Positions 7,191 through 17,270 of a DNA stretch of 64,000 bases are shown here, piece by piece; the stretch's first letter is position 1, and each line of letters begins with the position of its first letter. Below the pieces are notes generated by a model. That model was given only the letters and a program-made list of their open reading frames with translations. It made no database searches and was not told where the DNA came from. The stretch comes from Methylopila jiangsuensis. GTDB lineage: Bacteria; Pseudomonadota; Alphaproteobacteria; Rhizobiales; Methylopilaceae. Both the position numbers and the translations under genes were made by a program. Where the stretch lies: contig NZ_BSFK01000016.1 in the NCBI RefSeq assembly GCF_027922305.1, forward strand, positions 62,001 to 126,000, given 5' to 3'.

Positions 7191-8864
7191 ATGCCGACCG
7201 ATATCGAGATCGCTCGTTCCGTTGAACTCAAGCCGATCGTCGAGGTCGCGGCCAAGGTGGGCATCCCCGAGGACGCGCTTCACCTGCACGGCAAGCACAT
7301 CGCCAAGCTGGACGACCGCTTCATCGCCAGCCTGCCGAAGAAGGACGGCGCAAGGCTCGTCCTCGTCACCGCCATCAACCCGACGCCCGCGGGCGAGGGC
7401 AAGACCACGACCACGGTCGGCCTCGGCGACGCCCTGAACCGCATCGGGAAGAAGGCGGTGGTGTGCCTGCGCGAGCCCTCGCTCGGGCCGGTGTTCGGCG
7501 TGAAGGGCGGCGCGGCCGGCGGCGGCTACGCGCAGGTGCTGCCGATGGAGCAGATCAACCTGCACTTCACCGGCGACTTCCACGCCATCACCTCGGCGAA
7601 CAACCTGCTGGCGGCGCTCGTCGACAACTCGCTCTACTGGGGCAACCCGCTCAACATCGATCCGCGCCGCATCGTGTTCCGCCGCGTGATCGACATGAAC
7701 GACCGCACCCTGCGCCAGATCATCTCCGGCGTCGGCGCGCCCGCCAACGGCTACACCCGCGAGGCCGGCTTCGACATCACCGTCGCCTCCGAGATCATGG
7801 CGATCTTCTGCCTCGCCAACGACCTGAAGGACCTGGAGGAGCGTCTCGGCCGCATCGTGGTGGCCTACACGCCGGACCGGAAGCCGATCACCGCCAAGGA
7901 CGTGGACGCCGAGGGCGCGCTGTCCGTGCTGCTGCGCGACGCGCTGCGCCCGAACCTGGTGCAGTCGATCGAGGGCACGCCCGCCTTCATCCACGGCGGC
8001 CCCTTCGCCAACATCGCCCACGGCTGCAACTCGGTGATCGCCACCAAGACCGGGCTTGCGCTCGCCGACTGGACCGTCACCGAGGCCGGCTTCGGCGCGG
8101 ATCTCGGCGCCGAGAAGTTCCTCGACATCAAGTGCCGCAAGTCGGGCCTGTCGCCGGACGCGGTGGTCATCGTCGCCACCATCCGCGCGCTGAAGATGCA
8201 CGGCGGCGTGGCCAAGAGCGAGCTGACGTCCGAGAACGTGCCGGCGCTCGAGGCGGGCCTCGCCAATCTCGGCCGCCACATCGAGAACATGAAGGGCTTC
8301 GGCCTTCCGGTGGTGGTGGCCATCAACCACTTCGTCTCCGACACCGACGCCGAAGTGGAGACCCTGAAGCGGCGGGTGAAGGCCGATTTCGGCGTCGACG
8401 CCGTGGTCTGCAAGCACTGGGCCGAGGGCGGCGCCGGCGCCGAGGAGCTGGCCCGCACGCTGGTCGATCTGGTGGAGCGCGAGAAGGCGAGCTTCGAGTT
8501 CCTCTACGGCGACGACCTGCCGCTGCTGGAGAAGGTCGAGACCATCGCCAAGAGGCTCTACCGCGCCGACAAGGTGACCGCGAGCGCGGCGGTCAAGAAG
8601 CAGCTCAAGGACTGGGAGGCGGCCGGCTACGGCTCGTTCCCGGTCTGCATGGCCAAGACCCAGAGCTCGTTCTCGGCCGACCCGACCGCCATCGGCGCGC
8701 CGACCGGCCACACGCTGCCGATCCGCGAGGTGCGCCTGTCCGCCGGCGCCGGCTTCATCGTGGTGATCTGCGGCGAGGTGATGACCATGCCGGGCCTGCC
8801 CAAGGTTCCGGCCTCGGTCAACATGCGCCTGCTGGACGACGGCGTGATCGACGGCATCGCCTGA
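7191..8864 (+). CDS. fhs: Formate--tetrahydrofolate ligase
   Basis: 557 residues, the usual length. The ATG at 7191 ([10 protein letters not shown]) is preferred to an in-frame upstream start because it matches family starts and has GGGGA 9 bases before it. It carries the nucleotide-binding loop [18 protein letters not shown], the [21 protein letters not shown] signature and FTGDFHAIT. The enzyme condenses formate with tetrahydrofolate using ATP to give 10-formyl-THF. In serine-cycle methylotrophs it is the entry of formate carbon into the assimilatory C1 branch. It is monocistronic here; the nearest downstream gene is 165 bases away. Confidence 0.97.
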   Translation: MPTDIEIARSVELKPIVEVAAKVGIPEDALHLHGKHIAKLDDRFIASLPKKDGARLVLVTAINPTPAGEGKTTTTVGLGDALNRIGKKAVVCLREPSLGPVFGVKGGAAGGGYAQVLPMEQINLHFTGDFHAITSANNLLAALVDNSLYWGNPLNIDPRRIVFRRVIDMNDRTLRQIISGVGAPANGYTREAGFDITVASEIMAIFCLANDLKDLEERLGRIVVAYTPDRKPITAKDVDAEGALSVLLRDALRPNLVQSIEGTPAFIHGGPFANIAHGCNSVIATKTGLALADWTVTEAGFGADLGAEKFLDIKCRKSGLSPDAVVIVATIRALKMHGGVAKSELTSENVPALEAGLANLGRHIENMKGFGLPVVVAINHFVSDTDAEVETLKRRVKADFGVDAVVCKHWAEGGAGAEELARTLVDLVEREKASFEFLYGDDLPLLEKVETIAKRLYRADKVTASAAVKKQLKDWEAAGYGSFPVCMAKTQSSFSADPTAIGAPTGHTLPIREVRLSAGAGFIVVICGEVMTMPGLPKVPASVNMRLLDDGVIDGIA

Positions 8865-9028
8865 CCGGTCCGCGACTTAGGGCGCCCGCCGCGCGTTCCA
8901 TGCGCGCGGAGGGCGCCTCCTGCGTCTTTCGGCCGGATGGACGCATGGCCTGCGCGCGCTAATCTCATTCGTGTGATCGAGAACAGCCGCGGTCCCCGCG
9001 GCGTCGGTCCCGGAGATCGACCCAGCGT

Positions 9029-9382
9029 ATGACCACCGATCTTTTCGAACTGTGGCGCCGCCAGATGGCTCTGGCCAACGGGTTCGCGGCCATGGGTCCG
9101 TTCGCCGGCTTCGTGATGGCGACCCGCATCGCGCAGATGACGCGCGAAGCCGGGGCTCCCACGCCGGCGGGCGTGGCGGAGGCGCAGCGCATGGTCTCCG
9201 AAAAGATGTCCGCCGCGTTCGAAGGCGGGGTCGCGGCGGGGCGGGTCCTGTCCCGCATGTCCTGCGCCACCACGCCGATCGCCGCCGCCGGCCTGATGGT
9301 CGCGGCCGGCGAAGCGGCGATCCGTCCGGCGAACCGCCGCCTGCGCGCGAACGCCCGGCGCCTGTCCCGCACGGGGCGCTGA
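9029..9382 (+). CDS. Small hypothetical protein
   Basis: 117 residues, not recognised. It begins MTTDLFELWRRQMALANG, is rich in Ala, Met and Arg, and reads as two amphipathic helices (GPFAGFVMATRIAQMTREAG; EAQRMVSEKMSAAFEGG) followed by a small hydrophobic stretch and a basic tail (RPANRRLRANARRLSRTGR). The helix-rich layout and Ala/Met content are reminiscent of phasin-like granule proteins, but no motif settles it. A GGAG box sits 12 bases before the ATG. It lies alone between fhs and the PKS operon. That it is a real gene is likely; the function is unknown. Confidence 0.55.
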   Translation: MTTDLFELWRRQMALANGFAAMGPFAGFVMATRIAQMTREAGAPTPAGVAEAQRMVSEKMSAAFEGGVAAGRVLSRMSCATTPIAAAGLMVAAGEAAIRPANRRLRANARRLSRTGR

Positions 9383-9728
9383 CCTTCGCGCGCGCCTCCC
9401 CGACGCCAGCCTGTAGGCGAAGCAGCCAAAAGTCGTGTAGCCTGCGCCCTTGGGGCTTCGCGATCCGTGGTCGGATCGCACGCAACGGGGAACGCATGGT
9501 TCGCCATTGGCCTAAGCGCTCTCAGGCATCCGCCGCGGCTCGACCCGCGGCGCGCTTGACAGGCGCCCGTAAGGCGGAGGTACACCTTCGTCGTGCTCAT
9601 CCTCATTCGTCCTTCCGTTCGCGGCCGCGCGTGATCACGCCGCCGCGCCAGCGCCCTTCCGAAGCGGCGCGCCGGGCGGCGCTCGGCCGCCTTCGTCGTC
9701 ATGCGGGCGCCGGCAAGCAGCAGCATCC
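9383..9728. promoter_or_regulatory. Leader region of the PKS operon
   Basis: 346 bases with no convincing gene. A TTGACA hexamer at 9556-9561, followed about 18 bases later by GGTACACC (near 9579-9586), is the best promoter candidate and lies 170 bases ahead of the PKS start. No clear operator or riboswitch-like structure was seen. Frames on the minus strand through here are composition artefacts. Confidence 0.35.
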
Positions 9729-12700
9729 ATGAAAAAACACACGCCTCTCGCCATCGTCGGCCGTTCCTGCCGGCTTCCGGGCGCGCCCGACGTTCCCGCG
9801 TTCTGGCGTCTGCTGTCCGAGGGCCGCTGCGCCGTCACCTCCATCGGCGAGGAGCGGTGGAGCTCCGCCCGCTACCTGCACCCGCGCAAGGGGGAGCCCG
9901 GCAAGAGCTATACCTTCGCGGCCGGCGTGCTGGACGACATCTACGCCTTCGATCCGGCCGCTTTCGGCGTTTCGCCCCGCGAGGCCGAGCAGATGGACCC
10001 GCAGCAGCGGCTGTCGCTGCAGCTCGTGTGGGAGGCGCTGGAGGACGCCGGCATTCCGCCCTCCTCCATCGCCGGCGGCGAGACCGGCGTGTTCGTGGGC
10101 GCCTCCGCGCTCGACTACGGCAACCGCATCATCTTCGACCCGGCCTCGGCGGACCCCTATTTCGCCACCGGCAACACGCTCTCCATCGTCTCGAACCGCA
10201 TCTCTTACCTGTTCGACCTGCGCGGCCCGAGCTTCACGGTGGACACCGCCTGCTCGTCCTCCCTGGTGGCGCTGAACGAGGCGGTGGCGGCGCTGAACGC
10301 CGGCCGCATCGAGCGCGCCATCGTGGTGGGCGTGAACATCCTCGCCAGCCCGTTCCCGTTCATCTCCTTCGCCCAGGCGACCATGCTGTCGCCGCAGGGC
10401 CTGTGCCGGGCCTTCGACGCCTCCGCCGAGGGCTATGTGCGCTCCGAAGGCGGCGTGGCGCTGGTGATCGAGCGCGCCGACGCCGCCCGCGCCGCCCATC
10501 GCCGCATGCGGGTGATGATCGCCGCCTGCGACGTCAATTCCGACGGCCGCACCGTCGGCATGTCGCTGCCCTCCGCCGACGCCCAGCTCGCGCTGCTGGA
10601 GCGCGTCTACGCCCAGGCGGACATCGACCTCGACCGGCTCGCCTTCATCGAGGCCCACGGCACCGGCACCCGCGTGGGCGATCCGGCGGAGGCGAACGCC
10701 GTCGGCGGCCTGCTGAAGCGCCGCACGGCGGGGCCGGTGCCCATCGGCTCGGTCAAGAGCAACGTGGGCCATCTGGAGCCGGCCTCCGGCCTCGTCGGGC
10801 TGCTGAAGGCGGATCTGGCGCTGGAGCACGACCTGCTGCCGGCCTCGCTGCACGTCACCGAACTCAACCCGGACATCCCGTTCGACGAGCTGAAGCTCGC
10901 GGTGGCGACCCGCCCCGTGCCGCTGCCGCGCGGGTCCGCGCCGCGCTACGCCGGCGTCAACTCCTTCGGCTTCGGCGGCGCCAACGCCCATGTGGTGCTG
11001 AGCGACCCCACGCCCGAGGACCGGGCCGGGCGCTCCGCGCCGCGCGCCATCGACGCCGGTGGCCCGACCCCGGTTCTGGCGCTGTCCGCCCGCAGCCGCG
11101 AGGCGCTGACCGATCTCGCCGCGGCCTATGCGAAGACGCTCGCCGGCCGCGACGCCGCCCGCGCCCGGCACGTGGCCACCAGCGTCGCCGCCACCCGCGA
11201 CCTGCTGCCGAAGCGGCTCGTGCTGGAGAGCGACGATCCCACCAGCTGGGAGGCGACGCTCGCCGCCTTCGCCGAGACCGGCGCCGCCGACGGCGTGATC
11301 CTCGACGGCGCGGTCGGCCGCGAGGCGCCGGTGGCCTTCGCATACGCCGGCAACGGCTCGCAATGGGCTGGCATGGGCCGCCGCCTGCACGCCCACGACG
11401 CCGCGTTCCGGGCGCGGCTCGCCGAGATCGACGAGCGTTTCGGCGCGGTCGCCGGCTGGTCGGTGATCCAGGCGCTGTTCGCCGACGATCTCGCCGACAA
11501 GCTGAAGCGGGCCGAGTTCGCCCAGCCGCTGCTGTTCGCCACCCAGGAAGCGACCACTGCGGCGCTGGCCGCGGCGGGCGTGACGCCGGACGTGACGCTG
11601 GGCCATTCGGTGGGCGAGGTGGCGGCCGCTCTCGCGAGCGGCGCGCTGACGCTGGAGCAGGCCTGCGCCGTGGTGCATTCCCGCAGCCTGCATCAGGAGA
11701 TCGCCTGGAAGGCCGGCGTCATGGCCGCCGTGCTCGTGTCCGCGGACGAGGCGCGCGACCTGATCGCGGCCGGCGGCTTCGGCGGCGTGGAGATCGCGGC
11801 GATCAACAGCGCCCGCTCCATCACGCTGTCCGGCCCGGAGACCGAGATCCGCGAGCTCAGCCGCTTCGCCCGCGGCCGCCGGGTGGCGGTGCGGGTGCTC
11901 GACATCGACTATCCGTTCCACACCGGCCTGATCGAGGGCGTGCGCGCGCCCCTGCTGGACGATCTCGCGGGTCTGCGCCCGCGGGCGATGCGGGTTCCCT
12001 TCGTCTCCAGCGTCTCCGGCCAGGCGACCGACGGCGCGGCGCTCGACGCCGACTACTGGTGGGCCAACGTGCGCCGGCCGGTGCTGTTCGCCGACGCGGT
12101 GGAAGCCGCGGCGGGGCTCGGCGCCCGCGTGTTCGTGGAGATCGGCCCGCGGCCAGTGCTGCAGACCTACATGACCGACGTGCTGGCCGCGGCCGAGATC
12201 ACCGCCGGCGTGGTCAACTGCGACGACCACGGCGCGGGCGAGCACGATCCCGTGCGCCGCACGCTGGCGAAGCTCGTCGCCAAGGGCGGCCGCGTGGCCC
12301 GCGACGCAGCCTTCGGCCGGCTCAACGGCCCCGCCGTCCGCCTGCCGACCTATCCGTGGCAGAACGCCCGCTTCGCGGTGGGCGTGACGCCGGACGGTCA
12401 GGCGCTCTACCAGGGCTACGACCGCCATCCGCTGATCGGCGCCCGGCTGAAGACGCAGGGCGACGAGTGGAACGCCCATCTCGACCCGGCGGTCGCGCCG
12501 CTGATCGCGGACCACAAGGTGGGCGGCCGGGTGGTGGCGCCCGCCGCGGCGCTCGCCGAAATGGCGCTCGCCGCCGGCCGCGCCTGGCTGAAGGTCGAGG
12601 CGGTGGAACTGTCCGACTTCGAGATCAGCCACGCGCTGACGCTGGACGCCGACGCCATCGCCGAGGTGCGCACACGCATCTCGCCCGAAAGCCGCACGGT

Positions 12701-15700
12701 GGAGATCCTCAGCCGGCCGCGGCTGCGCTCCGAGGACTGGACGCTGCACGCCATCGGCCGCGTCGCCCCGGTTCCCGTCGCGAGGCCCACGATCGAGGAG
12801 GCCGTGACGCCCGCGAGCGCCCTCCGCGCCGAGGGCGCCGGGCTCTACGCCCTCGCCGGCGCCTACGGGCTCGATTTCGGCCCCGCCTTCCAGGCGGCGA
12901 GCCATGTGGAGCGGCTGTCCGAGAACCGGCTGCGGGTGACGCTGAAGCCGGAAGCGGAGCGTGGGCCCCGCGACGCCCGCTACGGCCTGCACCCGGCGGA
13001 CTTCGACGCCTGTTTCCACGGCCTGCTGACGCTGTTCGGCGAGGCCGGCGACCGGCCGGACGTGACCTATCTGCCCATGCGGTTCGGCGCGCTCCGGCTT
13101 TACGCGCCGGGCGCGGCCATCGCCCGGGCGGAGATCGTGATCCGCCGCTTCAGCCCGCGCTCCATCGACGCCGCCTTCACGCTGTTCGACGCCGACGGCG
13201 CGGTGATCGCCACGCTGACCGACGCCCGGTTCCGCGCCGTGACGCTCGCCCGCCGCACCCCGCTGGAGCGGCTATCCTACCACGCCGCGCCCGCGCTGAT
13301 CGGCCCCGGCCCCGAGGCCGCCGCGGTTGAGCCGCTGTCCGCGGCCATGCTCGCCGCCCGCGCGGCCTCGCTCGGCCTGACCGCCGCAAGCCCCGAGCGG
13401 CCGGACGACGACCTGCTGCTGGAAGCCTTCGCCGTCGCCGCCGCGCATCAGGCGCTCTCGGCGGTGTTCGGCCGCGGCCGCAAGCCGGCCCGCCTCGCCG
13501 ATCTCGTGGCGCGCAAGCGGCTCAAGCCCGCTTCCGCGCGGCTCGCCCGCAGCCTGCTCGACCTGCTCGCCGCCCGCGGCCACGCCGCCCGCGACGGCGA
13601 CGTGTGGACGCTCGCCGCCTCCACCGGCCTGCCCGCCGCGGCGGAGCTGATCCGCACCGTGCTGGCCGACAGCCCGGACCGGGGCGCGGAATGCGTGGCG
13701 GCCTCGCGCGCGCTGGCGCTGCTGCCGAAGACGCTTGTGGACGGCCCGTCGTCCCGCGCGCCGTTCGGCGCGGCGACGCTGGCCCATCTCGGGGCCGCCG
13801 CGCCTCTGGTCTCGGACGCGGTGGCGGCGCTGGCCCGGTTCGTGCGCGCCCATGTGGCGGCGGCCGCCGCCGACCGGCCGCTGCGCATTCTCGAGATCGG
13901 CGCCGGCTCCGGGGCGCTGACCCGCGCCCTCGCCGATCTGGGCGAAGACCCGCGGGTGACGCTGACCGTCAGCGACCCCGACGCCACCGCGGCGGAGCGC
14001 CTGCGCTTCGCCTTCGCCGGAAAGCCGGGGCTGAGCGTCGCCGCCTTCGATCCCTCCGCCGAGGGCGACGCCCCCGGAACCTACGATCTGGTGGTGGGCG
14101 CGCTCGGCTGGGGCCATGCGCTGTCCGGCCCGGACGCGCTGCGCCGCCTCGGCGCGACGCTCGCCGACGGCGGCGCGCTCATGCTGGCGGCGCTCGCGCC
14201 GCAGCCGCTGCTGGACGTGACCTTCGGGCTCGATCCGAGCTGGTTCGAGCGCTCGGCCACCGACGACTTCCCCGTGGGCGTGGCCCGCGACGCGAACGAC
14301 TGGGCGCATGATCTCGCCGACGCCCGTCTCGCCGACCATGTGGTGGCACCGCTCGACGGCGTGCGCGCGCCGGCCAACCTCGTGCTGGCCGTGCGTCCCG
14401 AACGCGCGCCGGCGGAGACGGCCGACGCTCCGGTCGCCGAGCTGGTGCTGGTCCATGAGGGGAGCGGCGCGCTTGGCGCGGCGCTCGAACAGGCGCTCGC
14501 GGCGGGCGGCCGGACGGTGCGCGCCGTGGCGCTCGACGACGTCTCCGGCGACTGGGGCGCGCCTGCCGCGCTCGACCTGCCCGCGCCCGCGAAGAACGCC
14601 CCTCGCCCGGACATCGTGGCCGTGTTCGACGCGCCGACGCCGGACGACGCCGCAAGCGCCACCGCCCGCGCCGGGCGGCTGCTGGGCGTGATCCGCGCCG
14701 CGCAGGCGGCGGAGGCGCGGCTGTTCGTGGTCGCTCCCGCCGCGCTCGGCCTCGACGGGGCGGAGCGGACCGACCAGGCCGCGCTCGCCGGCTTCCTGCG
14801 GGTGGTGCGCAACGAGCACCGCGGGCAGGACATCCGGCTGATCGACGCCGCGCCGTCGCTGGACACGGAGGCGGCGGCCGCCGCCATCGCCCGCGAGATC
14901 GCCGCGCCCCACGCCGATGTGGAGATCGCCATCGCGGCCGACGCGCTGCGCGCCCCGCGGCTGCGCCACGGCCTGCCGGAGCGGGCGACCTCCGCCCGGC
15001 CAGCCGCCGACGTGGCCGCCGCGCTGGAGACCGGCCGCGAGGGCGGGCTCGACGACGTGGCCTGGACGGCGAAGCCCCGCCGGGCGCCGGGCGCCGGCGA
15101 AGTGTCGATCGCGGTGGAGGCGGTCGGCCTCAACTTCCGCGACGTGATGTGGGCGCTTGGCCTGCTGCCGGAAGAGGCGCTGGAGGACGGCTTCGCCGGC
15201 CCCGGCCTCGGCATCGAATGTTCGGGCGTCGTCACGGCCGCGGGCGCCGGCGTCACCCATCTGAAACCCGGCGACCGGGCGGTGGCCTTCGCCTCGGGCG
15301 CCTTCGCCAGCCACGTCACGGTGCCCGAGATCGCGGTGGCGCCGCTGCCCGAGGGCGTGTCGTTCGAGGAGGGCGCCACCATCCCGGTGTGCTTCCTCAC
15401 CGCCTATTACGCGCTGGTGGAGCTCGCCCGCATCCGCCGCGGCGAATGGGTGCTGATCCACGGCGGCGCCGGCGGCGTCGGCCTCGCGGCGCTGCAGATC
15501 GCGCTGTGGAAGGGGGCCAAGGTCATCGCCACCGCCGGCACCGACGAGAAGCGCGACTTGCTGACCACGCTGGGCGCCACCCATGTGCTGTCCAGCCGCT
15601 CGCTGGAGTTCGCCGACGAGGTGAAGCGCCTCACCGGCGGCGAGGGCGTGGACGTGGCGCTGAACTCGCTGTTCGGCGAGGCGATGGAGCGCAGCGTCGG

Positions 15701-17270
15701 CGTGCTGAAGCCGTTCGGCCGCTTCCTGGAGCTCGGCAAGCGCGACTACTACGCCAACAGCCGGCTCGGCCTGCGCCCGTTCCGCCGCAACGTGTCCTAT
15801 TTCGGCATCGACGCCGACCAGCTGCTGATCCACCGGCCGGAGCTCGGCCGCCGGCTGTTCCGGGACATTCTGGCGCTGTTCGCCAAGGGCGTGTTCGCGC
15901 CGCTGCCCTACCGCGCCTTCGCGGGCCATGAGGTGAGCGACGCCTTCCGGCTGATGCAGCAGTCCGGCCACGTGGGCAAGATCGTGGTGCGGCCGGCGCG
16001 CCCGGCCGATCTGCCCGCCCCGGCCCGCGCCTTCCGCGCGGCGGAGGGGGTCCATGTGCTGGTGGGCGGCCTCGGCGGCTTCGGTCTCGCCACCGCCGAA
16101 TGGCTGGCGGCGAACGGCGCCACCAAGCTCGCGCTCATCGGCCGCTCCGGCGCGTCGTCGCCCGCGGCCGCCGCCGGCGTGAAGCGGCTTGAGGAGGCCG
16201 GCGTACAGGTGAAGGCGTTCGCCTGCGACGCCGCCGACGAGACGGCGCTGGCGAAAGCGCTGGACGAGACCCGCGCGGCGCTCGGCCCCATCGGCGGCGC
16301 CTGGCACGTGGCCATGGTGCTGGAGGACGCGCTGCTGGCCAATCTGGACGCGGACCGCTTCGCCAAGGCGCTCCGGCCCAAGATCGACGGCGGCAAGGCG
16401 CTCGACCGGCTGACGCGGGGCGATCCGGTCAAGCAGTTCGTGGTCTACTCCTCCGCCACCACCGTGATCGGCAATCCGGGGCAGGCGAACTACGTGGCGG
16501 CCAACTCCTGGCTCGAGACGCTGGCGCGCAACCGCCGCCGTGAGGGCCTGCCCGGCCTCGCTATCGCCTGGGGCGCGCTCGGCGACGTGGGCTATCTCGC
16601 CCGCACCGGCGAGGTGAAGGAGAAGATCCAGCGCCGGCTCGGCCACGCCACGCTCTCCGGCGCCGAGGCGCTGGCCGGACTCGGGACCGTGCTGGCGGAG
16701 GCGGACCTGCGGCCCGAGACCGCGGTGGTGACCATCGCTCCGCTCGACTGGGCCGCCGCCCGGCGCGACCTCGCCTTCCTCGCCGCCCCCACCTTCGCCG
16801 AGGTTCTGGCGGGCGCCGAGATGGGGCCGCAGGATTCGGTGGAGCAGATCGACCTCGCCGCGCTGGTGCGCGGCAAGGACGCCCGCGAGGCCCGCGACAT
16901 CGTGGCGGAGATCCTCGCCGGCGAGGTGGCGCGCATCCTGAAGCTGCCCGCCAAGGAGATCTCGCCCCAGCGCCCGCTGGCGGAGCTCGGCATGGACTCG
17001 CTGATGGGCCTCGAGCTGCGCATGAGCGTGGAGCGCCGCTTCGACGTGGAGCTGCCGCTGGTGGCGATCGGCGACAGCACCACGCTGATCACCATCGCCC
17101 AGTCGGTGGTGGCGCGCATCCACGATCCGGACGCGGGCGCGGAGACGGGGGCGGTCAACGCCGACCTCGCCCAGCGCCACATCGCCGACGACGTGGAGGC
17201 GGACGACCTCGCCGCCTTCGGCGCGGCGGTGGAGGAGCGGCGCGCCGCGCTCGGGCGGGCCGGCGCGTGA
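9729..17270 (+). CDS. Highly reducing type I polyketide synthase, RkpA-like, without thioesterase
   Basis: 2513 residues. Domains in order: ketosynthase about 5-425 (Cys175 in DTACSSSLVA, His310 in EAHGTGT, His348 in KSNVGH); acyltransferase about 530-850 (Ser627 in GHSVGE, His731 in YPFH); dehydratase about 895-1170 (His929 in HKVGGRVVAP, Asp1093 in DACFH); C-methyltransferase-like about 1340-1500 (LEIGAGSGAL); enoylreductase about 1775-2090 (GGAGGVGLAALQ); ketoreductase about 2108-2290 (GGLGGFG; Ser2242, Tyr2255, Asn2259); ACP with Ser2424 in GMDSLMG. All catalytic residues look intact. There is no TE or reductase release domain. Size and layout match RkpA of Sinorhizobium meliloti (about 2500 residues), needed for K-antigen production. 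The next gene overlaps it by 4 bases, so release by the PLP enzyme is the natural inference. Confidence 0.93.
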   Translation: MKKHTPLAIVGRSCRLPGAPDVPAFWRLLSEGRCAVTSIGEERWSSARYLHPRKGEPGKSYTFAAGVLDDIYAFDPAAFGVSPREAEQMDPQQRLSLQLVWEALEDAGIPPSSIAGGETGVFVGASALDYGNRIIFDPASADPYFATGNTLSIVSNRISYLFDLRGPSFTVDTACSSSLVALNEAVAALNAGRIERAIVVGVNILASPFPFISFAQATMLSPQGLCRAFDASAEGYVRSEGGVALVIERADAARAAHRRMRVMIAACDVNSDGRTVGMSLPSADAQLALLERVYAQADIDLDRLAFIEAHGTGTRVGDPAEANAVGGLLKRRTAGPVPIGSVKSNVGHLEPASGLVGLLKADLALEHDLLPASLHVTELNPDIPFDELKLAVATRPVPLPRGSAPRYAGVNSFGFGGANAHVVLSDPTPEDRAGRSAPRAIDAGGPTPVLALSARSREALTDLAAAYAKTLAGRDAARARHVATSVAATRDLLPKRLVLESDDPTSWEATLAAFAETGAADGVILDGAVGREAPVAFAYAGNGSQWAGMGRRLHAHDAAFRARLAEIDERFGAVAGWSVIQALFADDLADKLKRAEFAQPLLFATQEATTAALAAAGVTPDVTLGHSVGEVAAALASGALTLEQACAVVHSRSLHQEIAWKAGVMAAVLVSADEARDLIAAGGFGGVEIAAINSARSITLSGPETEIRELSRFARGRRVAVRVLDIDYPFHTGLIEGVRAPLLDDLAGLRPRAMRVPFVSSVSGQATDGAALDADYWWANVRRPVLFADAVEAAAGLGARVFVEIGPRPVLQTYMTDVLAAAEITAGVVNCDDHGAGEHDPVRRTLAKLVAKGGRVARDAAFGRLNGPAVRLPTYPWQNARFAVGVTPDGQALYQGYDRHPLIGARLKTQGDEWNAHLDPAVAPLIADHKVGGRVVAPAAALAEMALAAGRAWLKVEAVELSDFEISHALTLDADAIAEVRTRISPESRTVEILSRPRLRSEDWTLHAIGRVAPVPVARPTIEEAVTPASALRAEGAGLYALAGAYGLDFGPAFQAASHVERLSENRLRVTLKPEAERGPRDARYGLHPADFDACFHGLLTLFGEAGDRPDVTYLPMRFGALRLYAPGAAIARAEIVIRRFSPRSIDAAFTLFDADGAVIATLTDARFRAVTLARRTPLERLSYHAAPALIGPGPEAAAVEPLSAAMLAARAASLGLTAASPERPDDDLLLEAFAVAAAHQALSAVFGRGRKPARLADLVARKRLKPASARLARSLLDLLAARGHAARDGDVWTLAASTGLPAAAELIRTVLADSPDRGAECVAASRALALLPKTLVDGPSSRAPFGAATLAHLGAAAPLVSDAVAALARFVRAHVAAAAADRPLRILEIGAGSGALTRALADLGEDPRVTLTVSDPDATAAERLRFAFAGKPGLSVAAFDPSAEGDAPGTYDLVVGALGWGHALSGPDALRRLGATLADGGALMLAALAPQPLLDVTFGLDPSWFERSATDDFPVGVARDANDWAHDLADARLADHVVAPLDGVRAPANLVLAVRPERAPAETADAPVAELVLVHEGSGALGAALEQALAAGGRTVRAVALDDVSGDWGAPAALDLPAPAKNAPRPDIVAVFDAPTPDDAASATARAGRLLGVIRAAQAAEARLFVVAPAALGLDGAERTDQAALAGFLRVVRNEHRGQDIRLIDAAPSLDTEAAAAAIAREIAAPHADVEIAIAADALRAPRLRHGLPERATSARPAADVAAALETGREGGLDDVAWTAKPRRAPGAGEVSIAVEAVGLNFRDVMWALGLLPEEALEDGFAGPGLGIECSGVVTAAGAGVTHLKPGDRAVAFASGAFASHVTVPEIAVAPLPEGVSFEEGATIPVCFLTAYYALVELARIRRGEWVLIHGGAGGVGLAALQIALWKGAKVIATAGTDEKRDLLTTLGATHVLSSRSLEFADEVKRLTGGEGVDVALNSLFGEAMERSVGVLKPFGRFLELGKRDYYANSRLGLRPFRRNVSYFGIDADQLLIHRPELGRRLFRDILALFAKGVFAPLPYRAFAGHEVSDAFRLMQQSGHVGKIVVRPARPADLPAPARAFRAAEGVHVLVGGLGGFGLATAEWLAANGATKLALIGRSGASSPAAAAGVKRLEEAGVQVKAFACDAADETALAKALDETRAALGPIGGAWHVAMVLEDALLANLDADRFAKALRPKIDGGKALDRLTRGDPVKQFVVYSSATTVIGNPGQANYVAANSWLETLARNRRREGLPGLAIAWGALGDVGYLARTGEVKEKIQRRLGHATLSGAEALAGLGTVLAEADLRPETAVVTIAPLDWAAARRDLAFLAAPTFAEVLAGAEMGPQDSVEQIDLAALVRGKDAREARDIVAEILAGEVARILKLPAKEISPQRPLAELGMDSLMGLELRMSVERRFDVELPLVAIGDSTTLITIAQSVVARIHDPDAGAETGAVNADLAQRHIADDVEADDLAAFGAAVEERRAALGRAGA

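Noticed and set aside
8627-9726. Minus-strand frames across the fhs-PKS gap
   Set aside because: Arg/Gly/Ala-rich and without ribosome binding site or family; the small plus-strand gene at 9029 is more convincing.
9699-13019. A 1106-codon open frame on the minus strand opposite the PKS
   Set aside because: Very GC-rich third positions open the antisense frame; the translation is low-complexity Arg/Gly/Ala/His sequence without domains, while the plus strand encodes an intact PKS.
13272-17180. A 1302-codon open frame on the minus strand opposite the PKS C-terminal half
   Set aside because: Same composition artefact; no recognisable fold, and the plus strand has clear ER, KR and ACP domains.
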